DNA of 64,000 bases from Paenibacillus sp. FSL H8-0079 (GTDB taxonomy: Bacteria; Bacillota; Bacilli; Paenibacillales; Paenibacillaceae): the NCBI RefSeq assembly GCF_037991315.1, contig NZ_CP150300.1, positions 3,968,001-4,032,000 of the forward strand, written 5' to 3'. The notes beneath the pieces were generated by a model that worked only from the letters and a program-made list of their open reading frames with translations, was not told the DNA's origin and ran no database searches. Positions 1 to 8,927 of this stretch are shown here, one piece after another (the first letter of the stretch is position 1; every line of letters begins with the position of its first letter). A program made the position numbers and the translations under genes.

Positions 1-1433
1 GCTTCTTCTTCACATGCAGCTGCAATTTCGTTTACTTTCTGTGAGGAGTTATTGACCATATCAATGATCTGATCAAATGCCTGTCCAGTCATGGAAGACT
101 GTTCAACACTGGCGGCTACCGCCTGTACGCTTTGTCTTGTGTTTTCCTGCATCGCTTTGATGATGGCTGTAATTTCTTTGGTCGCCTCGCCGCTACGCTC
201 TGCAAGCTTCCGGACTTCATCTGCGACTACGGCGAATCCTCGACCTTGTTCTCCCGCACGTGCTGCTTCAATGGCTGCATTCAGCGCGAGCAGATTGGTC
301 TGTTCAGCGATATCGTCAATCACTTCAATGATGTCACCGATTTTACGGGAATCATCTTCGAGTTTGGTCATTTTCGTATTCACAGCTTGCATGCCTTCCA
401 ATGAAGTTTGTACAACAAGTCCACCTTCACGAGCAGTCTTCACGGTATCATTGGACAATTCGGCAGCTTCTTCCGCACTTGCAGCAACGGAGTTAATGGC
501 AAGTGATAGCTCCTTGAACAATTCGGAGATGTTTCCTGCCTCGCTGGATTGGCTTGTGCTTGTACTTGCAATTTCCTGCGTGCTGGCTGAGATCTGTTCC
601 GAGGAAGCGGCAACGCTTTGGGAGTTCATTACGATATTGTTGATTAACTCTTTCAGGTTGTCGACCATACGATTCAGTGCCGCGGCCAGTTGACCCACTT
701 CATCTTTGCTGGAGATGTCTGACTTGAGGGTCAGATTTCCGCCGGCAACTTCCGTAGCCAGACCCAGCATGGCCATGAGTGGCTTAGAAATGGAGCGAGA
801 TATAATGTAACCGATGAGGATACTGAAGAGTACGGATGCAATCACCATAACAATCGTTACCGCAAAAGCAGTTGTATAAGCTTCTTCAGATTTCGTGTTG
901 GCCTGATCTGCCAAATTTACATTGAGGTTCACCAGGTCTGCGAGGTTTTTTACAACCTCATCACCAGGAGGTTTCAAAGTCGCTTTCAGGAATGTAATGA
1001 AAGCTGCATCATCATCTGATAACGCCATAGTGACGCCTTGATCATAAAGTTTCATGTAGCTGGTATATTGGGTATCTAACTTACGAAGCAATTCCGTTTC
1101 TTCCGGGGTAGTGGCAAGAGGACGGTACGTAGCAAGTCGATCCTCCAAAGATTGACGAATCGTGGCAATACTTTCTGTAATTCTGGTCTGCTCTGCTACT
1201 ACAGTTTCGTAATTCAAATCACGTACGTTAACTCGCAATCTCTGATAATCAACCTGAGCAGAAGAGAGCTCTCGAACCGAGATCAGATTATTGTTGTACA
1301 TCTCTTGCATCCGTTCATTCGTACTTCTCAATGTTACTACCGAGTAGACGCCAAGCGCCGCAAGGATTATCGACACAATTAAAAATGCTGAGATAATCTT
1401 TGTTGCTGTTTTTAAATTTCCAAACCACTTCAT
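1..1433 (-). CDS. Methyl-accepting chemotaxis protein (3' end cut by window)
   Basis: Reading the minus strand from the ATG at 1433 gives 477 residues before the window edge. An N-terminal membrane segment (about residues 12-34) is followed by a four-helix-type periplasmic sensor (to about 185), a second membrane segment (about 188-212), a HAMP region and a signalling domain. The highly conserved hairpin tip [20 protein letters not shown] is intact, which identifies the family firmly. The start has an AGGAGG site 7 bases upstream. The ligand cannot be told from the sequence. No other chemotaxis gene is nearby, so it is probably an orphan receptor feeding the general chemotaxis array. Confidence 0.95.
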   Translation of the reverse strand, partial: MKWFGNLKTATKIISAFLIVSIILAALGVYSVVTLRSTNERMQEMYNNNLISVRELSSAQVDYQRLRVNVRDLNYETVVAEQTRITESIATIRQSLEDRLATYRPLATTPEETELLRKLDTQYTSYMKLYDQGVTMALSDDDAAFITFLKATLKPPGDEVVKNLADLVNLNVNLADQANTKSEEAYTTAFAVTIVMVIASVLFSILIGYIISRSISKPLMAMLGLATEVAGGNLTLKSDISSKDEVGQLAAALNRMVDNLKELINNIVMNSQSVAASSEQISASTQEIASTSTSQSSEAGNISELFKELSLAINSVAASAEEAAELSNDTVKTAREGGLVVQTSLEGMQAVNTKMTKLEDDSRKIGDIIEVIDDIAEQTNLLALNAAIEAARAGEQGRGFAVVADEVRKLAERSGEATKEITAIIKAMQENTRQSVQAVAASVEQSSMTGQAFDQIIDMVNNSSQKVNEIAAACEEE

Positions 1434-1902
1434 GTAATCTCCTCCTAGGCATCTTAGTGTCCAGTTATGTATATAACGCTCGGCAAACCCTTCTCTTGGT
1501 CGCGCTCTAGACAACTTACGATTTATTTCGACAGAAATATATCAAAACTGAATAGGAGATTTTTAATTCTATAAATTTGCACTATTGCGAATTTTTATTT
1601 TAGATATTAAGTTTCTACTATTTTATTAAGTAACTAACTAATTACCTGTTTATTAAAATCAATAATTTCATATATACGAAATTCATATATTTTTAAATTA
1701 TATTACATATGATTTATTAGACATAACATTAGTAAACTGTATAACTTCATTTTTATGATTTGGTAAGGTACAATCTCGTAGTTCTTCGGTCTAACAAAGA
1801 TTACAATTTGTTTATCATTCATGCCTTAATTTCATATAAGTACAGTTCAACCCATGACTTAAGTCTAATATGTTGCAACTTTAACTAATGCCTTTGTCAT
1901 AC
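1434..1902. other. AT-rich intergenic region
   Basis: About 470 bases, very AT-rich, with no convincing reading frame. It must hold the promoter of the chemotaxis receptor gene. I could not single out one -35/-10 pair with confidence. Confidence 0.5.
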
Positions 1903-1938
1903 AAAAAAAATCAAACCCACATAAGGTGAGTTTGATTA
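1903..1938 (-). terminator. Rho-independent terminator
   Basis: An 11-bp stem (ATCAAACCCAC pairing with GTGAGTTTGAT, one mismatch), followed on the minus strand by a run of eight T. It ends the hypothetical gene at 1975-2655. Confidence 0.8.
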
Positions 1939-1974
1939 AATAGATATCAATTCTATGGATTAGTATGAATAGAA

Positions 1975-2655
1975 CTACGTGCTGTACAACTGCTCCAGTT
2001 CGATTAAGCGATCCTTAATCCGCTGCGGAATAATGTCAAACAACTGGTCCCAAGTCATGAACATTTCCGGTTTCAACAGATACTCTTCGAACTCCATGGA
2101 AGGCACGAACGCCTTGGTCTGCAGATAACTCGTTACCTGGGCATCAACCTGTTCATTCGTTTCAAAATACCCACGGAATAAATCATTCACGAGTAACCCA
2201 TCACACCCGGCTTTGGTACCTGCGGCACTATATAAGTCTGGCAATAATTCAAACACAACTGGCAGCGGTGAGAAAGCGTGCTTGCCAGGCTGTGAATACA
2301 GACATACATGACGTCCAACCACATTAACTCGATCCTTCAGCAATCCCCGCAGCACTTTACCATGAAAGCTGGCTTCACAGTCTACAACTTCACCGTCATG
2401 ACCCACATATATCCACACATGTTCCATCTCATACAGATGTCCGATCTCATAATCCCACCAGATCGCAAACTCAATTACATATTGAACTGCTTCAGCCGGG
2501 AATTGAATATCCCTCTTGAACGAAGGCGAAGGTCCTGAACGATCCAGTACAGAAACGCCAACAAAATCGGGATAGAAGGGCTCGTTCCGGTCAAACATTA
2601 ATACAGGTGCATAACTCATTGCAGTTTCAAGCATTTCCGTTTCGGACATTGTCAT
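1975..2655 (-). CDS. Hypothetical protein, 226 aa
   Basis: Not assigned to a family with confidence. The N-terminal phrase YAPVLMFDRNEPFYPDFVGV resembles the opening of Vps62-type proteins, but this is only a loose impression. The protein is acidic, has no signal peptide or membrane segment, and is rich in aromatic residues (HLYEMEHVWIYVGHDG). The start ATG at 2655 follows GGGGGAT by 6 bases; the ATG two codons later is an alternative. A clear terminator follows, so it is probably a single-gene unit. Confidence 0.6.
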   Translation of the reverse strand: MTMSETEMLETAMSYAPVLMFDRNEPFYPDFVGVSVLDRSGPSPSFKRDIQFPAEAVQYVIEFAIWWDYEIGHLYEMEHVWIYVGHDGEVVDCEASFHGKVLRGLLKDRVNVVGRHVCLYSQPGKHAFSPLPVVFELLPDLYSAAGTKAGCDGLLVNDLFRGYFETNEQVDAQVTSYLQTKAFVPSMEFEEYLLKPEMFMTWDQLFDIIPQRIKDRLIELEQLYST

Positions 2656-2729
2656 GGATGGTATCCCCCATTTTCATCGATGTTACAACTATATTAACAG
2701 AGAATCGTATAGGTGTTAACGTATAGAAT

Positions 2730-2764
2730 AAGCCCACAACTGGATAAGTTCCAGTTGCAGGCTT
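2730..2764 (-). terminator. Hairpin, probable terminator
   Basis: Stem AGCCCACAACTGG / CCAGTTGCAGGCT with a 7-base loop just past the cupin gene. The T-run on the minus strand is weak (TTATTCTAT). Confidence 0.55.
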
Positions 2765-2797
2765 GAATGGTTATATTTTCTTAGAGTGGAATTGCTC

Positions 2798-3391
2798 CTA
2801 TTCTTTAGATCCTTTTGTTGGTTTGAGTGCATTGGATGGTTGGGTAGACAGGTCAGAAACAGCAGTATCGCACCCTATTGGAGGACCCAGGATGGCATCA
2901 TTTTTAATGGATGCAACGGCTTTGGCATACGCCTCTTCATCCAAACAGTACGCGCGGTGAGCCACCTCCGGCGGTGTAGCTGCCAAGAAATCCGCTCCAA
3001 ACACAATATCAGGCGTTGGTTGATCAAAGATAGTTAATACATATACATCATCTGTCTCAGCGACAAACCAGTGAAACCAACCTTTCGGAAATACAACAAC
3101 CTGACCTGGTTTCAGACGATATGTCAATCGTTCACGCGTAAACGGATTGAAGACTGACGCTGTAATTTCACCGGTGATGACCACAACCATCTCCGTGACA
3201 TTGGTGTGCCAGTGCGGCTGCACAATAATCCCTTTGCTTAAGTACACGTTGAAGAAACCATTTGCAATGGTCGGCAGCTGTTCTCCAAACAACTGGGTTA
3301 TATAGTTTCGTGAATCCCTTTGATAATTGACAACCGCATTAGAATCGGCAGCTAATGGAACATTCGGAGCTTGCAAAATCGGATCAATCAT
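2798..3391 (-). CDS. Cupin domain protein (oxalate-decarboxylase-like single cupin)
   Basis: A 197-residue single-domain cupin. Motif 1 is seen as PHWHTNVTEMVVVITGEI (HxHxxxxE metal ligands) and motif 2 as PKGWFHWF (fourth ligand His). It closely resembles the gene at 19025-19822: both contain NPFT[RN]E, the [IVL]FGxDxL stretch, YCLDE and [IL]GPPI.C at matching places, so they are paralogues. The C-terminal 25 residues are low-complexity. Such proteins usually bind Mn or Fe; the substrate is unknown. AAGGAGGAG stands 10 bases before the ATG. Confidence 0.8.
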   Translation of the reverse strand: MIDPILQAPNVPLAADSNAVVNYQRDSRNYITQLFGEQLPTIANGFFNVYLSKGIIVQPHWHTNVTEMVVVITGEITASVFNPFTRERLTYRLKPGQVVVFPKGWFHWFVAETDDVYVLTIFDQPTPDIVFGADFLAATPPEVAHRAYCLDEEAYAKAVASIKNDAILGPPIGCDTAVSDLSTQPSNALKPTKGSKE

Positions 3392-3635
3392 ACGGTTATT
3401 TCTCCTCCTTGGGCATACATCTCATTATTGTACTGTATGCCGAGGAAATGCGGCTCATACCTGTATCCATAGACATCGTTCAGTTTAATAAAAGTATTCA
3501 AGCAAGTCATGCTCTATTATCACAAAATGGAAGTCTCTGAACGGCTTTGATATAATTCATCTATTATTAGTTATGCAGGATACTTGGTGCAATAGTAGCT
3601 TAGCTTCGATTGGTACAGAACGAAAGGAGCATACA

Positions 3636-5174
3636 ATGATCCCTAATGTTGGAGATATATACTGCGTGTACGTCGAAAAATTACAACAATACACAGCCTG
3701 CCAGGTAACTGGACTGAAAGAAACGGAGGGTAAAACTTCCGACACGCTTGCCTCAGTTCTTCAATTGGATTGGACTGGTGACCAACTGCCGAATGAAATG
3801 CAGCTTCATCAGATGAAGCCACTGATCTGTAATTTTTATTTTTGGAATGATCGAGTTGACCATAGTTTCGTGAGTGCTAATGTTCCTTCACAGTATGTGC
3901 TTGCAGGCAATATCCCGCCTCTCTATACCAAGGAAACGAATACGTATGGCGGAGGCTGGCCAATCGGAGAAAAGCTCTATCTCCAGCGTGAATGGGAAGG
4001 TATTGATGCGATCCGAAGAGAACAGTTCAAACAAGCTGCGGATGATGACGAAGAAATCATGATTGGCGATCGTGTAATGCGGCGAAGTACGAGCACACTC
4101 CGCGATTTCAGCCCTAAGTTTGAGGAAGATATAACCGAACTCACAAAGCTACCCTGTCTAACACATATTGAAATGAATGGATATACGGAATCGATCTTTC
4201 CATTTATAGAAGATAATCCGTTTATTAATGAACTTCATATCATAGATCATGGTCAAACGATGCTGGATATCAGCAAGAGTCACCTGACCAAACTTATTGT
4301 GGATGTCAGCGGGTTGGAGCGGTTAATTTTGAACACGAAGATGACGAGTCTGAACTTCACAGGAGAGCTGTCCCCTAGTCTTTGTATCGTAGCTCATGAA
4401 GATGGTAAACGCATCACTCTGAATGTCCCAGTGGACTTGCCACAGGTTACTGGTATTTCGCGACTTGAAGGTCTGTATATCAGAGATATCACGGAACTCA
4501 ATCTGGAGCCAATTGTCCAGTACTATCCTGAGCTTTCAGAATTACGATTGTGGGGCAAACCCGGCAATGTATCCCATATAGAAACGATTCAGCATTTGGC
4601 GAATTTGCAAACCTTCACTACATATGACCTGTTCGGCTTCGACGGTGATCAATTCCCTGATCCAGAGCAGCTTCCCGAATTGGCTACGCTGTGGCTAACC
4701 AGCCTGCCTGCCGATGCAGCCAAATCGATCAAAACAAAATTCAAAAAACTTGCTGCTGCCGGACTTGATGTGGAGATCACCAAAGCACGCAAACCGGAAT
4801 GGCTTGCCGAGAACCTGAACAATCCGTTTCGGGATTGGGATGGAAGGGACCACATCAAGGCAGAACACGCAAAAAAAGCAGCTCATTTGTACAAGCAGTG
4901 CTTGAAGGAAATTCGTCAATTAAGTCAAGGTCCAATGGATCAGGAGTCTATACACAAGCAGCTCGTCTCCATGGTTGAAAACTACACCCAGACCTTCAAC
5001 AAGATGGATGCGAAGACCGGCTTTATTGAAACCGTTGAGCGGGAAGAGATTTATGTTGTTCTAACGGAGCTACTGGATCAGTTGAATGAGCAATTGGAAC
5101 TGCATCAAGATGATTCAGTTAAGGTTAATCACGAGGAATTATTTGAGGTATTTGATCGTTTGAGAGATTTCTAG
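3636..5174 (+). CDS. LRR-like hypothetical protein, 512 aa
   Basis: The start chosen is the ATG at 3636, which has AAAGGAG 6 bases upstream; an in-frame ATG 63 bases earlier has no such site. Residues 1-110 (GDIYCVYVEKLQQYTACQV...) form a distinct domain with a flavour of Imm26-type immunity domains, an inference only. From about 160 to 390 come irregular leucine-rich units (LTHIEMNGY, INELHIIDH, LSELRLWGK, LATLWLTSL). The last 120 residues are helical (DGRDHIKAEHAKKAAHLYKQ). No signal peptide or membrane segment, so cytoplasmic. Function unknown; LRRs suggest protein binding. Confidence 0.75.
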   Translation: MIPNVGDIYCVYVEKLQQYTACQVTGLKETEGKTSDTLASVLQLDWTGDQLPNEMQLHQMKPLICNFYFWNDRVDHSFVSANVPSQYVLAGNIPPLYTKETNTYGGGWPIGEKLYLQREWEGIDAIRREQFKQAADDDEEIMIGDRVMRRSTSTLRDFSPKFEEDITELTKLPCLTHIEMNGYTESIFPFIEDNPFINELHIIDHGQTMLDISKSHLTKLIVDVSGLERLILNTKMTSLNFTGELSPSLCIVAHEDGKRITLNVPVDLPQVTGISRLEGLYIRDITELNLEPIVQYYPELSELRLWGKPGNVSHIETIQHLANLQTFTTYDLFGFDGDQFPDPEQLPELATLWLTSLPADAAKSIKTKFKKLAAAGLDVEITKARKPEWLAENLNNPFRDWDGRDHIKAEHAKKAAHLYKQCLKEIRQLSQGPMDQESIHKQLVSMVENYTQTFNKMDAKTGFIETVEREEIYVVLTELLDQLNEQLELHQDDSVKVNHEELFEVFDRLRDF

Positions 5175-5244
5175 GTTACATGTTTCGATTCGTTCAGTCG
5201 CTAGGGCGCCAATATTTCATCCAAAAAACAGCTGTTTACGCAAT

Positions 5245-5282
5245 AGAGGGTTCTGTAATGAATTTTGCAGGATCCTCTTTTT
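5245..5282 (+). terminator. Rho-independent terminator
   Basis: AGAGGGTTCTG pairs with CAGGATCCTCT around a 12-base loop and is followed by a T-run, 70 bases past the LRR-like gene. Confidence 0.7.
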
Positions 5283-5469
5283 ATGAATACATTTTCTTCT
5301 ACTATACTTATCCCTTTACGTATAATTTAATATAACATCAACGAGTTTAAGCAGGGCTAGGAAGTGAAGATTCTCAATGTATTCTGTTTCACGGTATGTG
5401 TAGTTGTTCTTATTTTAACCGCTCATTAATTCGACATCTTCTGTCTCTGAAATTTGAAGTTACTATTCC

Positions 5470-5682
5470 TCACCCCTTCCTAAAGAAAGAATTTGTTTTA
5501 TGTATCTTTTTTTTCTCGAATGCGATCCATGAATAATACGATACCCAGAATAGTAACGGAAATATCGCTACTGCAATATAGCGTTTATCATGAGGGAGCG
5601 TAAAGATAGTAACAATGGCGATCGGTAAAATAATGGCAAGTAGAATTAAATATTTGCCCCAATGTCTTTTTAATATCTCCAA
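5470..5682 (-). CDS. Small membrane protein, 70 aa
   Basis: Two hydrophobic segments (about residues 9-27 and 35-54) and a basic C-terminal tail (FEKKKIHKTNSFFRKG). The TTG at 5682 follows AGGAGG by only 2 bases, which is too close to be ideal, so the exact start is open. Not recognised; the two-segment hairpin is all that can be said. Confidence 0.45.
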   Translation of the reverse strand: MEILKRHWGKYLILLAIILPIAIVTIFTLPHDKRYIAVAIFPLLFWVSYYSWIAFEKKKIHKTNSFFRKG

Positions 5683-5796
5683 CCCCTCCTTAATCGTTTT
5701 TTTTTACTTGATAAAGATACGACGAACATCTTTTTTGTATTAAATTAACAGAGCATGTACTATATTAACAAGCGTTTAATAGGAGGGATATATTTA

Positions 5797-6267
5797 ATGG
5801 AGGTTTCATTATGTAAAGCAGATTTAAAAGATGCAGCGACTATTCATGAAATGAAAGTCAAAGCATTTATGCCTTTGTTGGAAAAATATCAGGATTTTGA
5901 AACAAGCCCCGCCAATGAAACCGTAGAAAGAATTGTTACTCAACTCAATCAATCTTGTACAGATTATTTTATAATTCTTCATCTTGAAGTTGCTATTGGT
6001 GGAATTAGAATCGTGAAAAAGGATAATCAAATCTACAGTGTTAGCCCCATTTTTATACTGCCAGAACATCAAGGAAAAGGAATTGCTCAAAAAGTCTTTA
6101 TAATGGTTGAGCAGATTTATGATGAGGCGAAATCATGGAAATTGGGTACCATCTTACAAGAGAAAGGAAACTGTTATTTGTATGAAAAGATTGGCTATAA
6201 AAAAACGGGTGCAACAAAAGTGATTAACAACAAAATGACAATGGTATTTTATGAAAAGCATTTATAG
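5797..6267 (+). CDS. GNAT family N-acetyltransferase
   Basis: 156 residues with GNAT layout: an N-terminal strand-helix, a central beta strand (IGGIRIVKK) and the acetyl-CoA loop ILPEHQGKGIAQKVFIMVEQ (Q/RxxGxG/A) at about residues 85-104. The C-terminal NCYLYEKIGYKKTG matches the usual F/YYEKxGF motif. The ATG at 5797 follows AGGAGGG by 9 bases and is preferred over an in-frame ATG 42 bases upstream. Substrate unknown. It transfers acetyl groups from acetyl-CoA to an amine, as in the family. Confidence 0.85.
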   Translation: MEVSLCKADLKDAATIHEMKVKAFMPLLEKYQDFETSPANETVERIVTQLNQSCTDYFIILHLEVAIGGIRIVKKDNQIYSVSPIFILPEHQGKGIAQKVFIMVEQIYDEAKSWKLGTILQEKGNCYLYEKIGYKKTGATKVINNKMTMVFYEKHL

Positions 6268-6287
6268 ATGCATAAACATTGGATTAA

Positions 6288-6315
6288 GTTAACCGCCTTA
6301 CGGTGGGCGGTTAAC
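6288..6315 (+). terminator. Hairpin after GNAT gene
   Basis: Perfect 10-bp stem GTTAACCGCC / GGCGGTTAAC with an 8-base loop, 20 bases past the stop codon. The T-run after it is weak. Confidence 0.6.
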
Positions 6316-6414
6316 GTTTGTATGAAATTCACAAGCAAGTTTAACATAGCTGATCACTGTGTTGCCTTCTTAAGTTATATTAACCTAACGTTTCTATTAA
6401 TAAGCAGTGAGCAA

Positions 6415-6720
6415 TCATACAGTTAGTCCAAGCTTATTAATGAGTAAATCACCTTGTTCGATTTTCAATGAGTTCTTTTCTTGTTTGAATTCCCAACCAA
6501 TTTCATTCGCATACCTTATTAAAAGTTCGCAATTCCTAGGTCTGTGTGGGTTAAAGTGCCAACTAGCTTCCCATGTAAATAAGACTTCAAAATATGTGGT
6601 TCTAGATGAATAAACCTTAAAATTAACAAACTTATTACTAGGAATCTCATTGATAACACAGTGAAATTGATAACCATTTACCATTATCTTTTTAGCTCTC
6701 TTGCTGAATGTCTTTCCCAT
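6415..6720 (-). CDS. Hypothetical protein, 101 aa
   Basis: The ATG at 6720 follows AGGAGGGG by 7 bases and is chosen over an in-frame start at 6759. The protein is basic at its N-terminus (GKTFSKRAKKI) and rich in Trp and aromatics (VLFTWEASWHFNPHRPRN, EIGWEFKQEKNSLKIEQGDL). Not recognised. It is the last unit of the motif-bounded series of minus-strand genes; the 11-bp motif lies 87 bases upstream of its start, but its downstream boundary copy is missing or too degraded to call (only CTAAC remains near 6427). Confidence 0.55.
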   Translation of the reverse strand: MGKTFSKRAKKIMVNGYQFHCVINEIPSNKFVNFKVYSSRTTYFEVLFTWEASWHFNPHRPRNCELLIRYANEIGWEFKQEKNSLKIEQGDLLINKLGLTV

Positions 6721-6806
6721 ACATATGCCCCTCCTGAAACACAATAGTTTTTCAAGCATGGCAAGTCATACCTTAGTCCAAAATTATATCACATATTAGA
6801 ACTATA

Positions 6807-6817
6807 CTGCCCGTTAG
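6807..6817 (-). repeat. Unit-boundary motif, copy A
   Basis: Minus strand CTAACGGGCAG, overlapping the stop codon region of the AAA ATPase gene and 87 bases upstream of the next gene. One of five copies that each fall between two consecutive genes. Confidence 0.6.
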
Positions 6818-6818
6818 C

Positions 6819-7589
6819 TTAATCTTGAGCTTCTTCGAATAACTCTCTGAGCATCCTATCCTTATTATTTACAAACTCTTTCATAATCATAAAATGGTCG
6901 GTTTCTTCCAATACTTGGACCTCGATACCATCCGGCTTTAGATTGTAAATAATCGAATCTGGGTATGCCATAAGGATTGGGGAATGGGTCGCAATAATAA
7001 ATTGAGAGTTTTGCAAAACAAGTTCATGGATTCGTGTCAGCATCGCCATTTGGCGAAGGGGAGACAATGCAGCCTCAGGCTCATCCAGTATATATAATCC
7101 ATTCTCCCCAAACCGATGAATGAACGTGGAAAAGAACGACTCTCCATGCGATTGCTCATGCAAGGACTTGCCACCGTACGAATCTTTAATAGGGCGAATC
7201 GGGCGACCGAATGAAGGTTGGCTGTCCAACTCATCGATCGTCGTGGCTAAATTATAATAACTTTCTGCCCGGAAGAAGAAGCCATCCCTCGGGCGTCGCG
7301 GGCCTCTGATCAATTGTATATATTCATATAAGCTCGAGTGGGTAGCCTGGGTTGAGAAGGAAAAGTTGATCGTCCCACCCTCCGGGTTAAATCCCCATGC
7401 GACAGCAATGGACTCCATCAGTGTTGATTTGCCCATCCCATTTTCACCTACGATATAGGTTACCTGGGGGTGGAAATCAAGAGTATGTAGGCTTCGAATG
7501 ACTGCCAAATTAAAGGGGTAACGATTATAAGTGGGTACTTGGTGCCTTTTGAGCTGAATTTGTCGTAAATAGGAATGCTGTACATTCAA
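6819..7589 (-). CDS. AAA family ATPase (ABC/SMC-type fold)
   Basis: 256 residues with Walker A GENGMGKST (about 48-56), a signature-like SHGES (about 147-151), Walker B LYILDEPEAALS (about 165-176) and a switch His in IATHSPILMA. This is the compact single-polypeptide ATPase head related to the RecF/OLD group, without a nuclease domain. TTG start with AAGGGAG 9 bases upstream. Function is unknown: homologues occur singly as accessory genes. It is one unit of the motif-bounded array. Confidence 0.8.
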   Translation of the reverse strand: MNVQHSYLRQIQLKRHQVPTYNRYPFNLAVIRSLHTLDFHPQVTYIVGENGMGKSTLMESIAVAWGFNPEGGTINFSFSTQATHSSLYEYIQLIRGPRRPRDGFFFRAESYYNLATTIDELDSQPSFGRPIRPIKDSYGGKSLHEQSHGESFFSTFIHRFGENGLYILDEPEAALSPLRQMAMLTRIHELVLQNSQFIIATHSPILMAYPDSIIYNLKPDGIEVQVLEETDHFMIMKEFVNNKDRMLRELFEEAQD

Positions 7590-7649
7590 TATAGTTCACT
7601 CCCTTTAGTTTACTGCATCAATCAGATAATACCACATACCGAAATTACC

Positions 7650-7660
7650 CTGCCCGTTAG
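7650..7660 (-). repeat. Unit-boundary motif, copy B
   Basis: Minus strand CTAACGGGCAG, preceded by TTATTGAA and beginning within three bases of the stop codon of the lipoprotein gene at 7662. The 35 bases after it (GGTAATTTCGGTATGTGGTA...) resemble those after copy A. Confidence 0.6.
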
Positions 7661-7661
7661 T

Positions 7662-8174
7662 TCAATAAGATAGATGAACAGTATCGTCCGGGTCTGAACC
7701 AGCATATCCCCATACTTCCCCTTCAACGTGATAACCGCCACCACTCCATTGAAGCAAGTAGCCTCCAGTATCCATACCTTGTGTGATACCTTCTTTACTA
7801 TTTATCCAATTTAAAGATTCCCCGGGAGCAATCGTTCTAGCGAGATACACTTTACTAGTATCTAAGTGCGTTAAGCTAACATTAACTTCATGGCTACTAT
7901 TGTTCTTCATAAGCAGTTTTATATGTACAAATTCAGGATTTACGGAAAAGGGTTGCTGTACCGTTGCGCCTCCAGAAACAATATAGTGAGAGGGTTTGCT
8001 CTCACGTTCGCTTAAAGAATTGGTATGGGTTGTACTTTCGGAATTGCTTGATAATACAACAGATTTTGGAGTAGACATATTCTCTTGAGTTGAACTTGTT
8101 GAATCACAGGCAGTTCCTGTCGCTGCTGTTAAGGCTAATGATACAACAGTAAAAAATAGTCTCTTTTTCTTCAA
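7662..8174 (-). CDS. Putative secreted protein or lipoprotein, 170 aa
   Basis: The N-terminus KKKRLFFTVVSLALTAATGTAC is a signal peptide; the Cys at residue 23 follows GTA, an imperfect lipobox, so lipidation is likely but not certain. A Ser/Thr-rich spacer (to about 60) leads to a beta-rich domain with VHIKLLMKNNSSHEVNVSL and YLLQWSGGGYHVEGEVWGY. TTG start after GGGGAT with 6 bases between. Not assigned to a family. It is one unit of the motif-bounded array. Confidence 0.65.
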   Translation of the reverse strand: MKKKRLFFTVVSLALTAATGTACDSTSSTQENMSTPKSVVLSSNSESTTHTNSLSERESKPSHYIVSGGATVQQPFSVNPEFVHIKLLMKNNSSHEVNVSLTHLDTSKVYLARTIAPGESLNWINSKEGITQGMDTGGYLLQWSGGGYHVEGEVWGYAGSDPDDTVHLSY

Positions 8175-8297
8175 TACTTCATCCCCAGTTTTCTTTTATA
8201 AGTTATTCTAAAACCCTATAAGAAGTTCCTCGTTATTAACAACACTATCAATCAATAAAAGTTACACCTGTAATTCGCAAGATGGCATTGAGTTAAC

Positions 8298-8308
8298 CTG
8301 TCCGTTAC
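8298..8308 (-). repeat. Unit-boundary motif, copy C
   Basis: Minus strand GTAACGGACAG, 5 bases after the T-run of the terminator that ends the lipoprotein gene at 8390. Slightly diverged from copies A and B. Confidence 0.5.
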
Positions 8309-8345
8309 TGGAACAAAAGCAGCAGATCACATTGATCAGCTGCTT
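8309..8345 (-). terminator. Rho-independent terminator
   Basis: Minus strand AAAGCAGC-T-GATC / GATC-T-GCTGCTTT stem followed by TTTTGTTCC, 45 bases past the gene at 8390. Confidence 0.75.
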
Positions 8346-8389
8346 TCTTCGTATTATTGAGCTATCATTTCCTTTTGGCTTAACCAATT

Positions 8390-8836
8390 TTAGTTTTGGA
8401 CAAATTCAGCAGATACAATAGTTTTGTTCCATTCCACATGGATTGTGTAGGAGCCGGGCTTCAGTTTCGAAAATGTCTTTATATCTGTATAGTCCTGACC
8501 AGGCTCCAAATCAATATAGTCTTTTGTTGGTACAACACCTTCGTCTACTTCTTTGTTGTTTTTTATCAACCTATACCTTGCTCCGCCAATAACATTCACT
8601 ATTTTTTCGCTTTGATTTTTGAAAGTATACATTACGTTAGTATCGGAACCTACGTTTTCTACCTTAACGGAACCGACTAAATTAGATTGATTTGTATTTC
8701 TGTTTGGTCCTAATGGTTCCTTTTTTAAAATATTTGTGGCTATTGGTTCTGACTCCATATTTTCCTTGGTACAGCCTGCAAAAATCATGCACACTACTAA
8801 AACTAACATTATGATGGAGCTATTCATTTTCGTCAT
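8390..8836 (-). CDS. Putative lipoprotein, 148 aa
   Basis: The ATG at 8836 (CGGAG 9 bases upstream) gives MTKMNSSIIMLVLVVCM followed by lipobox IFAGC, a textbook lipoprotein signal. The mature part has a short spacer and one beta-sandwich-like domain (VGSVKVENVGSDTNVMYTFKN, LEPGQDYTDIKTFSKLKPG, SYTIHVEWN) like extracellular Ig/BsuPI-type domains. A longer reading to 8893 exists but has no ribosome binding site. Function unknown. Confidence 0.7.
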   Translation of the reverse strand: MTKMNSSIIMLVLVVCMIFAGCTKENMESEPIATNILKKEPLGPNRNTNQSNLVGSVKVENVGSDTNVMYTFKNQSEKIVNVIGGARYRLIKNNKEVDEGVVPTKDYIDLEPGQDYTDIKTFSKLKPGSYTIHVEWNKTIVSAEFVQN

Positions 8837-8916
8837 TAGTATCATCTCCGTATAATTAGACGAACACTTTCTTGAATAGGTTGCTAATTTCAATGTTGTG
8901 TCACTATTCAGGTAAA

Positions 8917-8927
8917 ACGCCCATTAG
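8917..8927 (-). repeat. Unit-boundary motif, copy D
   Basis: Minus strand CTAATGGGCGT, preceded by TTATTCAA. It contains the stop codon of the phosphotransferase gene. Confidence 0.5.

Noticed and set aside
6421..6431. Sixth copy of the boundary motif after the 101-residue gene
   Set aside because: Only CTAAC followed by TGTATG remains; 7 of 11 positions is too weak to count.
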